Positions 23,248-32,145 of a stretch of DNA of 38,678 bases are shown one piece after another. How positions within the stretch are numbered: position 1 is the stretch's first letter; each line of letters starts with the position of its first letter. Where the stretch lies: assembly GCF_013389365.1 (NCBI RefSeq), contig NZ_JACADJ010000035.1, positions 1-38,678 of the forward strand, given 5' to 3'. The notes under the pieces are model-generated. The model saw only the letters and a program-made list of their open reading frames with translations. It was not told the DNA's origin and did not search any database. A program made the translations under genes and the position numbers. The stretch is from Desulfobacter latus (GTDB lineage Bacteria > Desulfobacterota > Desulfobacteria > Desulfobacterales > Desulfobacteraceae).

Positions 23248-25356
23248 ATGCGCTTGTTGAAATGGCAGGCTGGAGCAGCCACCCTGTGCCTGTTCTGGTT
23301 TGCCGTGTTTCTTGTGCCGGGACATGTCCTGGCCCAGAAACCCCCTGAAACAGAAAAAGAGATCCTGGAGCTTGAGGAGCTTACGGTCATCGGAACCCAG
23401 CCGGGTGTAGACATCACCACGGAAAAAACCGTGGTGGATCTTGAACAGTTCAAAAAACCCGGTGCCACCGCAACCCTGACCGATGTTCTTTCGGAAATAG
23501 GCGGCGTGGATGTCCAGCGGGCCAACGCCCTTATGGCAAGTCCCGGGGACGAGGTCTCCATAAGGGGCTTAAACGAAGGACGCATGGTCATTGAGATCGA
23601 CGGAAGAAGGATCAACCATACCGGCCATTACGGGCGGTATATTGTGGACTGGTCCACCCTCACTCTAGATGATGTGGAAAAGATAGAAATCATCCGGGGC
23701 GGCCACTCGGTCCTCCACCCCTTTGCCATTGGCGGGGTGATCAATATTATCACCAAAAAAGGCCCCAGGGAGGGCCAGAAATTCAGCGGCAATGTCAACA
23801 CCGGGTATGCCCGGTACGGTACCTGGGCTGCCACCGCGTCCCTGGCAGGCAGTTACAATGAATATGTGGATTTTAATTTTTCCGGCGGGAAGCAGTCAAC
23901 CGACGGATATCTGAGAAATAACTTTCAGGACACCAAATCCTTTAACGGCCATGTGGATATCCACCTGCCCTCCCAGGCCGATCTTTCTCTTGGCATTAAG
24001 CATACCGAGGTGGAATACGGCATGCCCGTGGTCAATGATCCCAACGATTCTGATCCGGATATTGCCGCGCTTTATGATCCAGACTACCCCATATTCACCC
24101 GGGGATCGGACCAGCTGCGCCATTTGAACTGGCCCCAGTATCCCGGTGGTGAAACCCCTTTCTGGGAAAGAGAAACCAATTACCTGGACGCCATTTTTAC
24201 CATGCCGGCAGGTCCGGGCACCATAAAGGTTCATGGCTTTATGACCGATGGCCGCAGAAGGACCAGCCTTTACGACAAATCCGGTGCTTTTTCAGAGGAT
24301 AAACTTTCCAAGGACAGAACCCAAGGGGTTATTGCTGAATATTCCGATGTTGAACTGTTTGATGATCACTGCGTCACCCTGGGCGTTGAATACCAGGAGC
24401 TTGGCGATCCCGGAGGTATCAGGGCCATTTACCGTGTCAAGTCGGCGTATATCCAGGATGTGATCTCCCTGGGTTCCAAATGGAAGGTTACCCCGGGGGT
24501 TCGGTATTACCACCTGGATAAAGCCACCTATTATTCATGGATGGAAATGGGATTTGATTCCCAGCCCGGGGGATGGCCCTTTGCCTATGACAACAGCGGC
24601 AAGACCGAAACCGATTCGGATTTCTTTCCAAGCCTCAAGGTGGATTACAGGGTCACCCCGGACACCACCCTGTATGCGGCAGCGTCAAAGTCCTACCGGC
24701 TGCCCTGCCCTTGAGATTACTATTGGTGGGCGCGGTGCGCCTCCGAGACCAACCTGAATCTGGAACCGGAAACGGCTACAGAATATGAAATCGGCATCAT
24801 CAAAAGCTTTGACAAAGTCCATTTCAGAGCTGCCACCTGGTATTATGACATTGAAAATTTTATCAACGACAACGGGATTACAGCCCCGGGGTCGGGAGCA
24901 GGCTCCAACTGTCTTTACAACATCGACTCCGTGGAACTCTATGGATTTGAGCTGGAAGCCGCCCTTCATTTGAGTGAAAAAATCAAAATTACCGCTTCTT
25001 ACGTATACCAGGAGCATGATGTGAGCCAGACCGGATATGAACAGGACTGGACCTATTATCTGCCGGCAAGCCTTCCCAAGCACAAGGTCAAGGTTCTGGC
25101 CGGATATGAGATCATCAACGATGGATGGATCGAGCTGAGCAGCCGGTTTGTAGGGTCCAGAGGATCCCAGCAGAACGATGAACTGGACGACTATTTTGTC
25201 TGCGATCTTGGATTCAGCAAAAAGTTTATCGTTAACGGCCTGGACTATAACCTAAAGCTTTACGTCAATAATATTACCGGAACAGACTATGAAGAAGTGG
25301 CGGGATACCCCATGCCCGAGTATGTCTGGGGCATGTCCCTGGGGGTCAGCTTTTAG
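23248..25356 (+). CDS. TonB-dependent outer-membrane receptor with in-frame UGA (predicted selenocysteine)
   Basis: Read through one TGA (24712-24714), the frame gives 702 residues. It has a signal peptide (cut near VLAQ), a TonB-box-like segment LEELTVIG, a plug domain (VSIRGLNEGRMVIEIDGRRI, VEKIEIIRGGHSVLHPFAIGGVINIITKKG) and a 22-strand-type barrel ending YVWGMSLGVSF with a C-terminal Phe, as required for outer-membrane insertion. The TGA is codon 489 in AASKSYRLPCP-U-DYYWWARC, at the conserved place where receptors have an RPP-like turn before N-x-LxPE (here LNLEPE), on the extracellular substrate face. The 213 codons after it stay in frame and keep all family features. Cys487 and Cys497 flank it. 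A SECIS-like hairpin follows. The alternative is a simple nonsense mutation. Confidence 0.85.
24712..24742 (+). promoter_or_regulatory. Predicted bacterial SECIS element of the TonB receptor
   Basis: After the UGA, GGGCGC (24728-24733) pairs with GCGCCU (24737-24742), five Watson-Crick pairs plus G-U, with the loop GGU (24734-24736) starting 19 nt after the UGA. An outer pair TTGGT (24723-24727) / ACCAA (24749-24753) may extend it. The loop is the same GGU as in the selenoprotein at 11374 and lies at nearly the same distance. Spacing, stem and loop G all meet the bacterial SECIS rules. Confidence 0.75.
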
Positions 25357-25395
25357 CGGCCGGGCCCATCCAGGCTGTTAAATAAACGCTAAGAT

Positions 25396-25429
25396 GAACC
25401 AGGTGAGCCGACAGCGGCTCACCTGGTTC
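25396..25429 (+). terminator. Hairpin at the end of the uptake operon
   Basis: GAACCAGGTGAGCCG (25396-25410) pairs perfectly with CGGCTCACCTGGTTC (25415-25429) around an ACAG loop. It is 40 bp after the receptor stop. There is no good T-tract, so it is a terminator-like or message-protecting hairpin. The remaining gap to 25686 is A+T-rich, contains the 17-bp repeat at 25510-25526, and shows nothing else. Confidence 0.6.
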
Positions 25430-25686
25430 GTATTCAAACGTTATAATCCCCATAATTCGAATTGCTGAATTTTAGAGTCAGACCTTGAATTATTGTTTTT
25501 CTATTCCCAATGGAGTTGGTAACTATTATGATCAAGTAATTAAGAATAATAGTTTTATTCTATCATCAAACACTGTATTCTTGTGATTGAAAATAGATAG
25601 AGCGATTTCGCAACTTGTCCTGTTTGGCAATCGGATTGACTGGCTGTTACAGAATATATAATTTTTTCAAGTTTTAGGCGGAAACC

Positions 25687-27021
25687 ATGAGACTATCCCG
25701 GGCGGATAAACTGGCTTATGCATTACCGGCGTTGCCGCTTGCGGTTATTGGGATTCCGGTTTATGTTTTTCTGCCGAAATTTTATACGGACACCATTGGT
25801 CTGGATATATCAACCATCGGCATTCTGCTGATGGCGGTGCGGGTATTCGATGCCGTGACGGATCCGGTTATCGGGTACCTTTCCGATAAGACGCCGGGCC
25901 CTTTGGGCAGGCGCAAGCCATATATTGCCGTTGGTGCCTTGGGACTTGCTCTATCCATCCTCTTTTTATTCAGACCCATGGCGTTATCGGGCAGTTCACT
26001 GACTTTTTATTTTGGATTCTGGCTGTTTGCCCTGTTTTTTTTCTGGACGGTAATCACGATCCCATATGAATCTCTCGGACCGGAGCTGACGACGGATTAC
26101 CATGAAAGAACATCTCTGTTTGCATTCAGAGATGGATTCCTGATTTTGGGAACACTCTTGGCTGCAGCAGCCCCTGTGATGATTGATGCGGCAGTGAATG
26201 CATTGCGACAAGACCCGAATGAAAGGCTGCGATTTTCAATCATGGCGTTTCTTTTTGCACCCATGATCGTTATGTTTTCATTTTATTGCATTTACAGAAT
26301 CAAGGAAACATTTTCCCAAGATACCAAAGAGGCCTTGAACAAAGGCGTCTTGTCCGTATTTCAAAATCGACCCTTTTTGATTCTGATCACAGCGTTCACA
26401 ATCAGTGCCTTTGGCAGCAACCTGCCGGCCACCCTGATTCTCTATTATGTGGAATATGTACTCAAGGTGCCGAATGCAGAAGGATTCTTGCTGATCTATT
26501 TTTTAACCGGCATTTTGTTTTTGCCCCTCTGGATTATGATTTCCCGGAAAATAGGGAAAAAAAGAGCCTGGATCATTTCAATGAGTATTAACACAGGTGC
26601 TTTTCTGGGTGTGTTCTTTCTGGGGCCCGGGGATGCTTTTATTTACGGCGTGCTGGTCTTTCTTTCCGGGTCAGGTTTTGGTGCGGGGCTTGTTCTGCCC
26701 TCCTCAATCCAGGCCGATGTTATTGACTATGACCAGCTTTTAACCGGCCAACGGCGTGAAGGGCGATATATTGGTCTCTGGTCCATCGCTAAAAAACTAT
26801 CCGCGGCACTGGGTATCGGTATCGGCCTTCTTCTCCTGGGCAATGCCGGTTACAGCCCCAACATGGCACAAAATGATGCCACGGTGATGATGCTCCGGCT
26901 GCTTTATGCCCTGGTGCCATGCCTCTGCAATATTCTGGCCATCCTGATCATCTGCTTTTATCCCATTACAGAAAAAAAACATGCTCAAATTCTTAGAGAC
27001 ATCGAAAATAACGCAGATTGA
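25687..27021 (+). CDS. MFS transporter of the GPH (MelB-like) type
   Basis: The 444-residue protein has about twelve membrane segments. It has the GPH/MFS_2 motifs RVFDAVTDPVIGYLSDKT (Asp residues that bind cations or substrate in MelB) and GRRKPY in loop 2-3, and a related second-half motif around VIDYDQLLTGQRREG. Members carry sugars, glycosides or sulfonates with a cation, but some relatives sit in gene groups for membrane-lipid modification, so the substrate is open. The start at ATG 25687 has AGGCGGAAACC upstream. It ends 59 bp before the convergent histidine kinase gene. It does not appear to belong to the uptake operon, from which it is separated by 330 bp. Confidence 0.9.
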   Translation: MRLSRADKLAYALPALPLAVIGIPVYVFLPKFYTDTIGLDISTIGILLMAVRVFDAVTDPVIGYLSDKTPGPLGRRKPYIAVGALGLALSILFLFRPMALSGSSLTFYFGFWLFALFFFWTVITIPYESLGPELTTDYHERTSLFAFRDGFLILGTLLAAAAPVMIDAAVNALRQDPNERLRFSIMAFLFAPMIVMFSFYCIYRIKETFSQDTKEALNKGVLSVFQNRPFLILITAFTISAFGSNLPATLILYYVEYVLKVPNAEGFLLIYFLTGILFLPLWIMISRKIGKKRAWIISMSINTGAFLGVFFLGPGDAFIYGVLVFLSGSGFGAGLVLPSSIQADVIDYDQLLTGQRREGRYIGLWSIAKKLSAALGIGIGLLLLGNAGYSPNMAQNDATVMMLRLLYALVPCLCNILAILIICFYPITEKKHAQILRDIENNAD

Positions 27022-27079
27022 TCGTTAGGCACGGGTTTTAAATCCCCCCATGGAAACAATAAAATTTACCAACATGGCC

Positions 27080-29242
27080 CTAAGCGTCCAAAAGCTCCCG
27101 GATCATTTTGGACAATATGCTGACTTCTATGGGTTTCTGGACATATTTTCGTATGCCAAGCCCCAGGGCAAGTTCCCTGGTAACGGTTTCATGGAATCCG
27201 GTACACAGGATAATCGGAATATCCGGTTTAATTTTTAAAATTTCTCTGGACAATGTTTCGCCTGACATCCGGGGCATGGTCATATCCGTGACAATCAGAT
27301 CAAAAGCCTGCGGATGGCTTAAAAACGCCTGTAAAGCAGATTGTCCGTCCTCAAAGCTTGACACCTTATATCCCAGACCGGTCAGAAATTTTTCCTGGGA
27401 AATAAGAATGTCGGTTTCGTCATCCACAAGCATGACGGTTTCCGTTCCGCTGCATGCGGTAGCATCTTCCTTCGTTGTTGGTTTTTCCATAGATACGTTG
27501 GGATCAATAACCGGTAGAAAAACCTTGAAACAGGCCCCCTCTCCGGGCTGACTGTGTACGGTGATGAAACCATTGTGCTTTTTGACTATGCCTGCGACCA
27601 TGGCAAGTCCTAGCCCCGTTCCTTTGCCTGTTTTTTTTGTTGTAAAATAGGGATCAAATATTTTGTTTTGGATGGCATTTTCGATACCGGGCCCGGTATC
27701 GGAAACTTCTAATTTTAAATATTTACCCGGCAACAGATTTTTTTCATGACTCAACTGATCTTTACCAAGAACCAGCTCATTTAAGCCGATGGTCAATACC
27801 CCGCCCCGGTTCTCCATTGCCTGATATGCGTTGGTGCATAGATTCATTGCCAGCTGATGGATTTGGGTTGAATCAGCCAATATCATGGATTTTGAAACAA
27901 TATTGTTTTTAATTTCAATATTTGAGGGAATCACGGACCGAAGCAGTTTCAGGGTTTCCTCGATCAGGGGAAATACGACCACCGGCCGGCGGTCATTCCA
28001 TTTGTGCCGGCTAAAGGTAAGAATCTGCTTGGTCAGCAAGGTGGCCCGTTTGGCGCCTTCTGAAATTTTTTCGAGGTCTTTTTCGGCCAGTTCCGGCTCC
28101 AGAATATGAAATTTGGCCAATTGAAGATATCCAAAAATACCGGAAAGAATATTATTAAAATCATGGGCAATGCCCCCTGCCAGGGTACCAATGGCTTCCA
28201 TTTTCTGGGCCTGCCGGAGACGGGATTCAATCTGTTTTTTTTCTGTTATGTCAATGGCCAGCTCAAACCTGACATCCCGCCCATCCGGCCAGCTAATGAT
28301 CCGATCCATGATGGAGAATGTTTTGTCCATCATGGGATTGTAAAATTCATGTCTGTGAATTTTCGGCTTTTCTTTAAGGATCTGTTTATTGCTGCAAAAC
28401 GAACAGGGAGAATCAAACCCATGAAATTCCCTGTAACATATTTTGCCGATCACCTCATGGGCAAAATATTTTTTGAACGCCTTGTTAACATAGAGTATTT
28501 CATATGTGTGTGGATCGGATACGAAAATATTTCCGTCCAGGCTGTCAAATATAGACAGCAGTTGATTTCTTTCAAACGCCAGTCTTTGTTCAGATGCGTT
28601 TCGCTCCAGGTCACCGGAAATCATTTCACCTAAAATCTGCAGGGCCTCGATTTCCGTTTCCGTCCATTTGCGTGTTTTTTGTGTATCATCGAACCCCATG
28701 AATCCCCACAGTTTTTTACCTTTTGCCCAGATCGGAACACAGACAAGGCTCTGGATCTGTTGACTCTGGAGGATCTGTTTTTCAGCGGCAGCCCGGCTGG
28801 AAAGATTGGCCACATCTTCTATGACAATATTTTTTCCATCCCGCAATTGGTCCGTCCACCATGAAAAGAGATGGGCATCAAGTGCTTTGAGCTTTTCTAT
28901 TTGGGGCGCGGTTCCTTTGGCACACCATTCATGGGTATTGGAAAGGGTTTGACCATCACCTGTTATCTCAAAAATATAAACCCTGTTAACGTCAATACTC
29001 TCTCCCATTGTTCTGAGTATGGCTTGGTAATCCACTTTAACCGGAGAAATAAAAAGACTCGACGCTTTCGCAATAGCTGTGTTGATGATGTTGCGATACC
29101 TGAGTTCTTCCAGGAGAATGCGGTACTTTCCCTCACTCTCGTTCAGGTTTAACTGCGCTTGTTTGCCTTTGGTGATTATGTTTTTCTCATCCGGACCGTC
29201 AATAGAGGCTTTGGTAGCAGATCGGCATTGTTTTTGGAGCAA
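27080..29242 (-). CDS. Hybrid sensor histidine kinase (GAF-PAS-HisKA-HATPase-REC)
   Basis: The open frame of 720 residues has a GAF domain (about 50-212), a PAS domain (about 228-335), a HisKA box with phospho-acceptor His360 in GGIAHDFNNIL, a HATPase domain (DTGPGIENAIQNKIFDPYFTTK...GTGLGLAM) and a C-terminal receiver domain with DLIVTDMTMPRMSGE and the K of QKPIE. There is no membrane segment, so it is cytoplasmic. The PAS carries a cysteine group (CYREFHGFDSPCSFC) that could bind metal or sense redox. The frame opens with TTG at 29242, but this is not the native start: codons for a typical N-terminus lie upstream in another frame, joined by a run of nine A residues (see 29243-29307). Confidence 0.9.
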   Translation of the reverse strand: MLQKQCRSATKASIDGPDEKNIITKGKQAQLNLNESEGKYRILLEELRYRNIINTAIAKASSLFISPVKVDYQAILRTMGESIDVNRVYIFEITGDGQTLSNTHEWCAKGTAPQIEKLKALDAHLFSWWTDQLRDGKNIVIEDVANLSSRAAAEKQILQSQQIQSLVCVPIWAKGKKLWGFMGFDDTQKTRKWTETEIEALQILGEMISGDLERNASEQRLAFERNQLLSIFDSLDGNIFVSDPHTYEILYVNKAFKKYFAHEVIGKICYREFHGFDSPCSFCSNKQILKEKPKIHRHEFYNPMMDKTFSIMDRIISWPDGRDVRFELAIDITEKKQIESRLRQAQKMEAIGTLAGGIAHDFNNILSGIFGYLQLAKFHILEPELAEKDLEKISEGAKRATLLTKQILTFSRHKWNDRRPVVVFPLIEETLKLLRSVIPSNIEIKNNIVSKSMILADSTQIHQLAMNLCTNAYQAMENRGGVLTIGLNELVLGKDQLSHEKNLLPGKYLKLEVSDTGPGIENAIQNKIFDPYFTTKKTGKGTGLGLAMVAGIVKKHNGFITVHSQPGEGACFKVFLPVIDPNVSMEKPTTKEDATACSGTETVMLVDDETDILISQEKFLTGLGYKVSSFEDGQSALQAFLSHPQAFDLIVTDMTMPRMSGETLSREILKIKPDIPIILCTGFHETVTRELALGLGIRKYVQKPIEVSILSKMIRELLDA

Positions 29243-29307
29243 ATCATTTTTTTTTCCAGCAACGCGATCCTTCGTTCGAGTTGCTCGTAGGTTGGCTTTT
29301 CATCCAT
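29243..29307 (-). other. Frameshifted N-terminus of the hybrid kinase at a 9-A homopolymer
   Basis: From the ATG at 29307 the minus strand encodes MDEKPTYEQLERRIALLEKK, the kind of coiled start common in Desulfobacteraceae sensor kinases. This frame then meets nine A residues (29247-29255) and runs on out of frame. One extra A would join it directly to NDLLQKQCRSATKAS, the kinase frame. So either the gene carries a one-base deletion, the tract varies in length, polymerase slippage restores the frame in RNA, or the base count is a sequencing error. Confidence 0.8.
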
Positions 29308-29360
29308 TTGGTTACGTAATGTCCCTCATATATATTCAATTGAATTCACATTCGATCATT

Positions 29361-29476
29361 AAATTAGCGCCCTTTGGGCGGGTTGTTAGGTGCTGGGTGC
29401 TGTGGGTACTGGGTACTGGGTACTGGGTACTGGGTACTGGGTGCTGGGAAATGGAAATTCCTATACTCTCAAGTTA
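29361..29476 (+). repeat. Hairpin-plus-heptamer repeat, copy 4
   Basis: The copy has CGCCCTTTGGGCG, about nine 7-bp units (five consecutive GGGTACT plus GGGTGCT variants) and the end GGAAATTCCTATACT. That end reaches the stop codon of the PEP-synthase-like gene (29474). One unit carries an irregular GCTGTGGG, the same irregularity that copy 3 shows as CCCACAG. Confidence 0.85.
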
Positions 29477-31669
29477 CAAATCCTCAGTCCGGCAGGTGAT
29501 GATGCCCAGGTATCCGTCAACGGTTATCTGATTCCCGTCCTCAATTAATTTCATGGCATTTGAAGCCCCGGTGATGCACGGCAAACCGTATTCTCTTGCA
29601 ATAATCGCCCCATGAATGAGCATGCCGCCTCGTTCTTCAACCACGGCTGCGGCAAGCGGCACGACAAATGTCATATTGGGATCAACCCCCCGACAGACAA
29701 GGACGTCTCCCTGCTTGAATGACAGTAAATCCTGAGGTGTTTTAATCAATCTTGCGCGGCCGGAAGAAATCCCCGGTCCTGCAGGATGTCCAACAATTTG
29801 ACGTGAGGAGATCCATTTTTCAATCGCAGTCTTATCTGAAAAAATCGTCTCTTCCTGGTTTTGATCTTTCTGCGTAAGACTTAATCCAGGCGCTTTTAAA
29901 AGAATTTCGATGTCATTTGCCGTTGTGCCGGGATCGACCAATCTTCTTCGGCCTTCCTGGAGCGCATCAAAAAGGCCTGCCTCAATTCGCCCTAAATGGA
30001 TATTGTCATCGTCTCTGAGCCGGTAGCTTTCCCTGCCCAGGTAAAGCACATCTTCTGCGAAATCCCGGCGGTCAACCGGAAAACTTTTGATATATCTATC
30101 TTTAAGTTGCGTTGTGTCGATTTCATTTGATTTTCTTGATTTAGCAGGTCGGCCGGCAAACTCAAGCAACAGCTGGATGATCGCGTTCTCACCGTATTCA
30201 CACTCACTGCCGCTGCCGATGGTGCAGGACAGGTCTCCAAATTGGTCAACAAAAGAATCTAACAGCATTCTGAACGGATGACCCGGGTCCGGTATCCGTT
30301 CGTTCTCAAGCGCGGTTTTAAGATCCTTATCATTGCGGATCATCCGGGCAAGTTTTTCAATAAGGCTGTTTCTCTCCATGCTCTTCAGTCCGGTATTTTC
30401 CAGCAGGTTCATAAACTCATACGGGTCTTCCGGCGCCACAGCATCGTTGTAAACCTGACCAAAAAGCCTTATGCCATGGGCAAAAGGAATGAAATCAGCC
30501 CAATAGATTTTTACCCAGTCATCATAAATTTTTTGTCTTCTCTCGATTTCACTGCAAAGCGCTTGGGCAGAGAGTATTTCAAGATCCTGTTGTTTTAATT
30601 TATCAGCTTCAGATATCATTTCAGGGATCAGGTGATGTTCGATTTTATCGTAGAGCGTCTTTAAATTTTCATAGCTTCTGTGTAAGGTAAGATACCAGGA
30701 TCTTTTATCATCTGTTTCAGTAAATCCGGTGCTGGTGATGGGTCTGGCCTGAAGAATTATCAATTCGTCATTGGTGATTGTCCATTCAACATCCTGGGGT
30801 TTGCCGAAAATTTGTTCGAGGCGTTTGCCGGTTTTCCATACCTGATGAATCTCATCCGGGCTCAGCGGCGGTGTCTGGGCTTCATGGTCTTCCAAATCAT
30901 GGAACATAATCCCGGTGTTTCCCGGGGCGGCATATCTTTTTCGAACCGGATCTGTATGGCGGATGACGTTTCCGGTGGAACGACTTAAAATCCATCGGTC
31001 CGGCTCAATGTCACCATCAACCAGGGCCTGATTCAGACCATAGACGGATTCAACTACCGATTCATTTGAACTGGACGGATTTAATCCGAAAAAGATGCCG
31101 GATCTGTCTGATGGAACCAGTTCCTGGATAACAACGGCCATCCGGCTGGTTTGAATATCCAGCCCCAGTTCTTTTCGGTAAAGCAATGCGGCATCTGAGT
31201 AAAGTGACGCCCATACCAGTTTGATATGCTTTATGATGTCACCGGTTCCGGAAACGTTCAAAAAAGAGTCGTGAAGTCCCGCAAATGAAGTCGATGCCCC
31301 ATCCTCACCCGGCGCTGAGGATCTGACGGCAACAGCATTGTTTCCACAATATGTATCAATCAGGCCTGCAAGATTTTTTTCGATAGTTGCGGGGACGGGT
31401 GTGTTTAAAAAATAGTTGCGGATACGTAAAGACGTATCCCATATTTCTTCCCACCGCATCTGCTCAAGCGGCATTCTGTTAATTTCAAAAAAAATCCTGT
31501 CTTTGAGACGGGACTGATGAAGATAATCTTCATAAACCTTACAGGGAACGCACAAGGTTTTCGGCACCCGGATACCATGGCTGTGAATCTTTGCCAAACA
31601 ATAGGTTTTGCCGCCAACCTGGTCTTTTCCGGCATTTAAGCATTCATCGATATTGAGAAGCGTTTTCAT
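29474..31669 (-). CDS. PEP-synthase-like / rifampin-phosphotransferase-like protein
   Basis: The 731-residue protein has an N-terminal PPDK/PEP-synthase ATP-grasp domain (DQVGGKTYCLAKI, AVRSSAPGEDGASTSFAGLHDSFLNV, VQELVPSDRSGIFFGLNP, PQDVEWTI...LQARPI). It has a helical middle and a C-terminal swivelling phosphohistidine domain with GGMLIHGAIIAREYGLPCI, where the His is catalytic. The pyruvate/PEP-binding barrel of true PEP synthase is missing. The order ATP-grasp, middle, His domain is that of rifampin phosphotransferase, so it may phosphorylate a small molecule; the substrate is unknown. Its ATG overlaps the stop of the upstream PPOX-family gene by one base, so the two are coupled. Confidence 0.85.
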   Translation of the reverse strand: MKTLLNIDECLNAGKDQVGGKTYCLAKIHSHGIRVPKTLCVPCKVYEDYLHQSRLKDRIFFEINRMPLEQMRWEEIWDTSLRIRNYFLNTPVPATIEKNLAGLIDTYCGNNAVAVRSSAPGEDGASTSFAGLHDSFLNVSGTGDIIKHIKLVWASLYSDAALLYRKELGLDIQTSRMAVVIQELVPSDRSGIFFGLNPSSSNESVVESVYGLNQALVDGDIEPDRWILSRSTGNVIRHTDPVRKRYAAPGNTGIMFHDLEDHEAQTPPLSPDEIHQVWKTGKRLEQIFGKPQDVEWTITNDELIILQARPITSTGFTETDDKRSWYLTLHRSYENLKTLYDKIEHHLIPEMISEADKLKQQDLEILSAQALCSEIERRQKIYDDWVKIYWADFIPFAHGIRLFGQVYNDAVAPEDPYEFMNLLENTGLKSMERNSLIEKLARMIRNDKDLKTALENERIPDPGHPFRMLLDSFVDQFGDLSCTIGSGSECEYGENAIIQLLLEFAGRPAKSRKSNEIDTTQLKDRYIKSFPVDRRDFAEDVLYLGRESYRLRDDDNIHLGRIEAGLFDALQEGRRRLVDPGTTANDIEILLKAPGLSLTQKDQNQEETIFSDKTAIEKWISSRQIVGHPAGPGISSGRARLIKTPQDLLSFKQGDVLVCRGVDPNMTFVVPLAAAVVEERGGMLIHGAIIAREYGLPCITGASNAMKLIEDGNQITVDGYLGIITCRTEDL

Positions 31670-32121
31670 TATTTGACCTTGATTTCAACGACATTTTGAA
31701 ATCGGTTGACCATAAAGTACCGGTGCATGGCGATGCGGATAAAAGCGGTGGTTGGTGCCTGGGAGAATTTTTTTAAATTAGGATGTTTTCCCAGGAACAA
31801 ATCAAGGGCCTTTTGCTCAATTGCTTTATCAATAACTTCCGCGACACCCGTGCCGGTAACGGAGACGGCATTGTAAATATCTTCGGCATTATTCCGGATG
31901 TTATTAACCAGAATAGAAACTTTCGGATTTGCTTTCAGATTTTGGTATTTACGGGTTGTATTGGGGGTTAGAAAATAAAAAAATTTAAGATCAGGGGGGA
32001 CGGCAAATGCGACAAGGCTTGAATATGGCTGATTGTCCTGCTGGGTGGAAAGAACCGCGAAATTCTGTGATTCAAAGAGGTCTGCAATATTGTTTAATGT
32101 CTGTTTTCTGTTATCGCTCAT
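31669..32121 (-). CDS. Pyridoxamine-5'-phosphate-oxidase-family flavoprotein
   Basis: The 150-residue protein has the split-barrel flavin-binding fold of the PPOX family: FAVLSTQQDNQPYSSLVAFAV, FLTPNTTRKYQNLKANPKVSILVNN, and AVSVTGTGVAEVI. Members bind FMN, F420 or haem and often reduce small molecules; true PdxH is longer and has other residues. It is 24 bp after the NmrA/DUF2867 gene and overlaps the phosphotransferase gene by one base, so it is the middle gene of a three-gene operon. The exact substrate is unknown. Confidence 0.85.
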   Translation of the reverse strand: MSDNRKQTLNNIADLFESQNFAVLSTQQDNQPYSSLVAFAVPPDLKFFYFLTPNTTRKYQNLKANPKVSILVNNIRNNAEDIYNAVSVTGTGVAEVIDKAIEQKALDLFLGKHPNLKKFSQAPTTAFIRIAMHRYFMVNRFQNVVEIKVK

Positions 32122-32145
32122 ATCATAATCCCATAGATTTGAATA

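Noticed and set aside
24712-24714. Receptor TGA as an ordinary nonsense mutation making a pseudogene
   Set aside because: Not fully excluded, but no other damage is seen in 2.1 kb. The frame and barrel end are intact, the site is next to Cys, and a SECIS-like hairpin with the same loop as the first selenoprotein follows.
29361-29476. Heptamer arrays as CRISPR
   Set aside because: The unit is 7 bp without spacers, and no cas genes are present.
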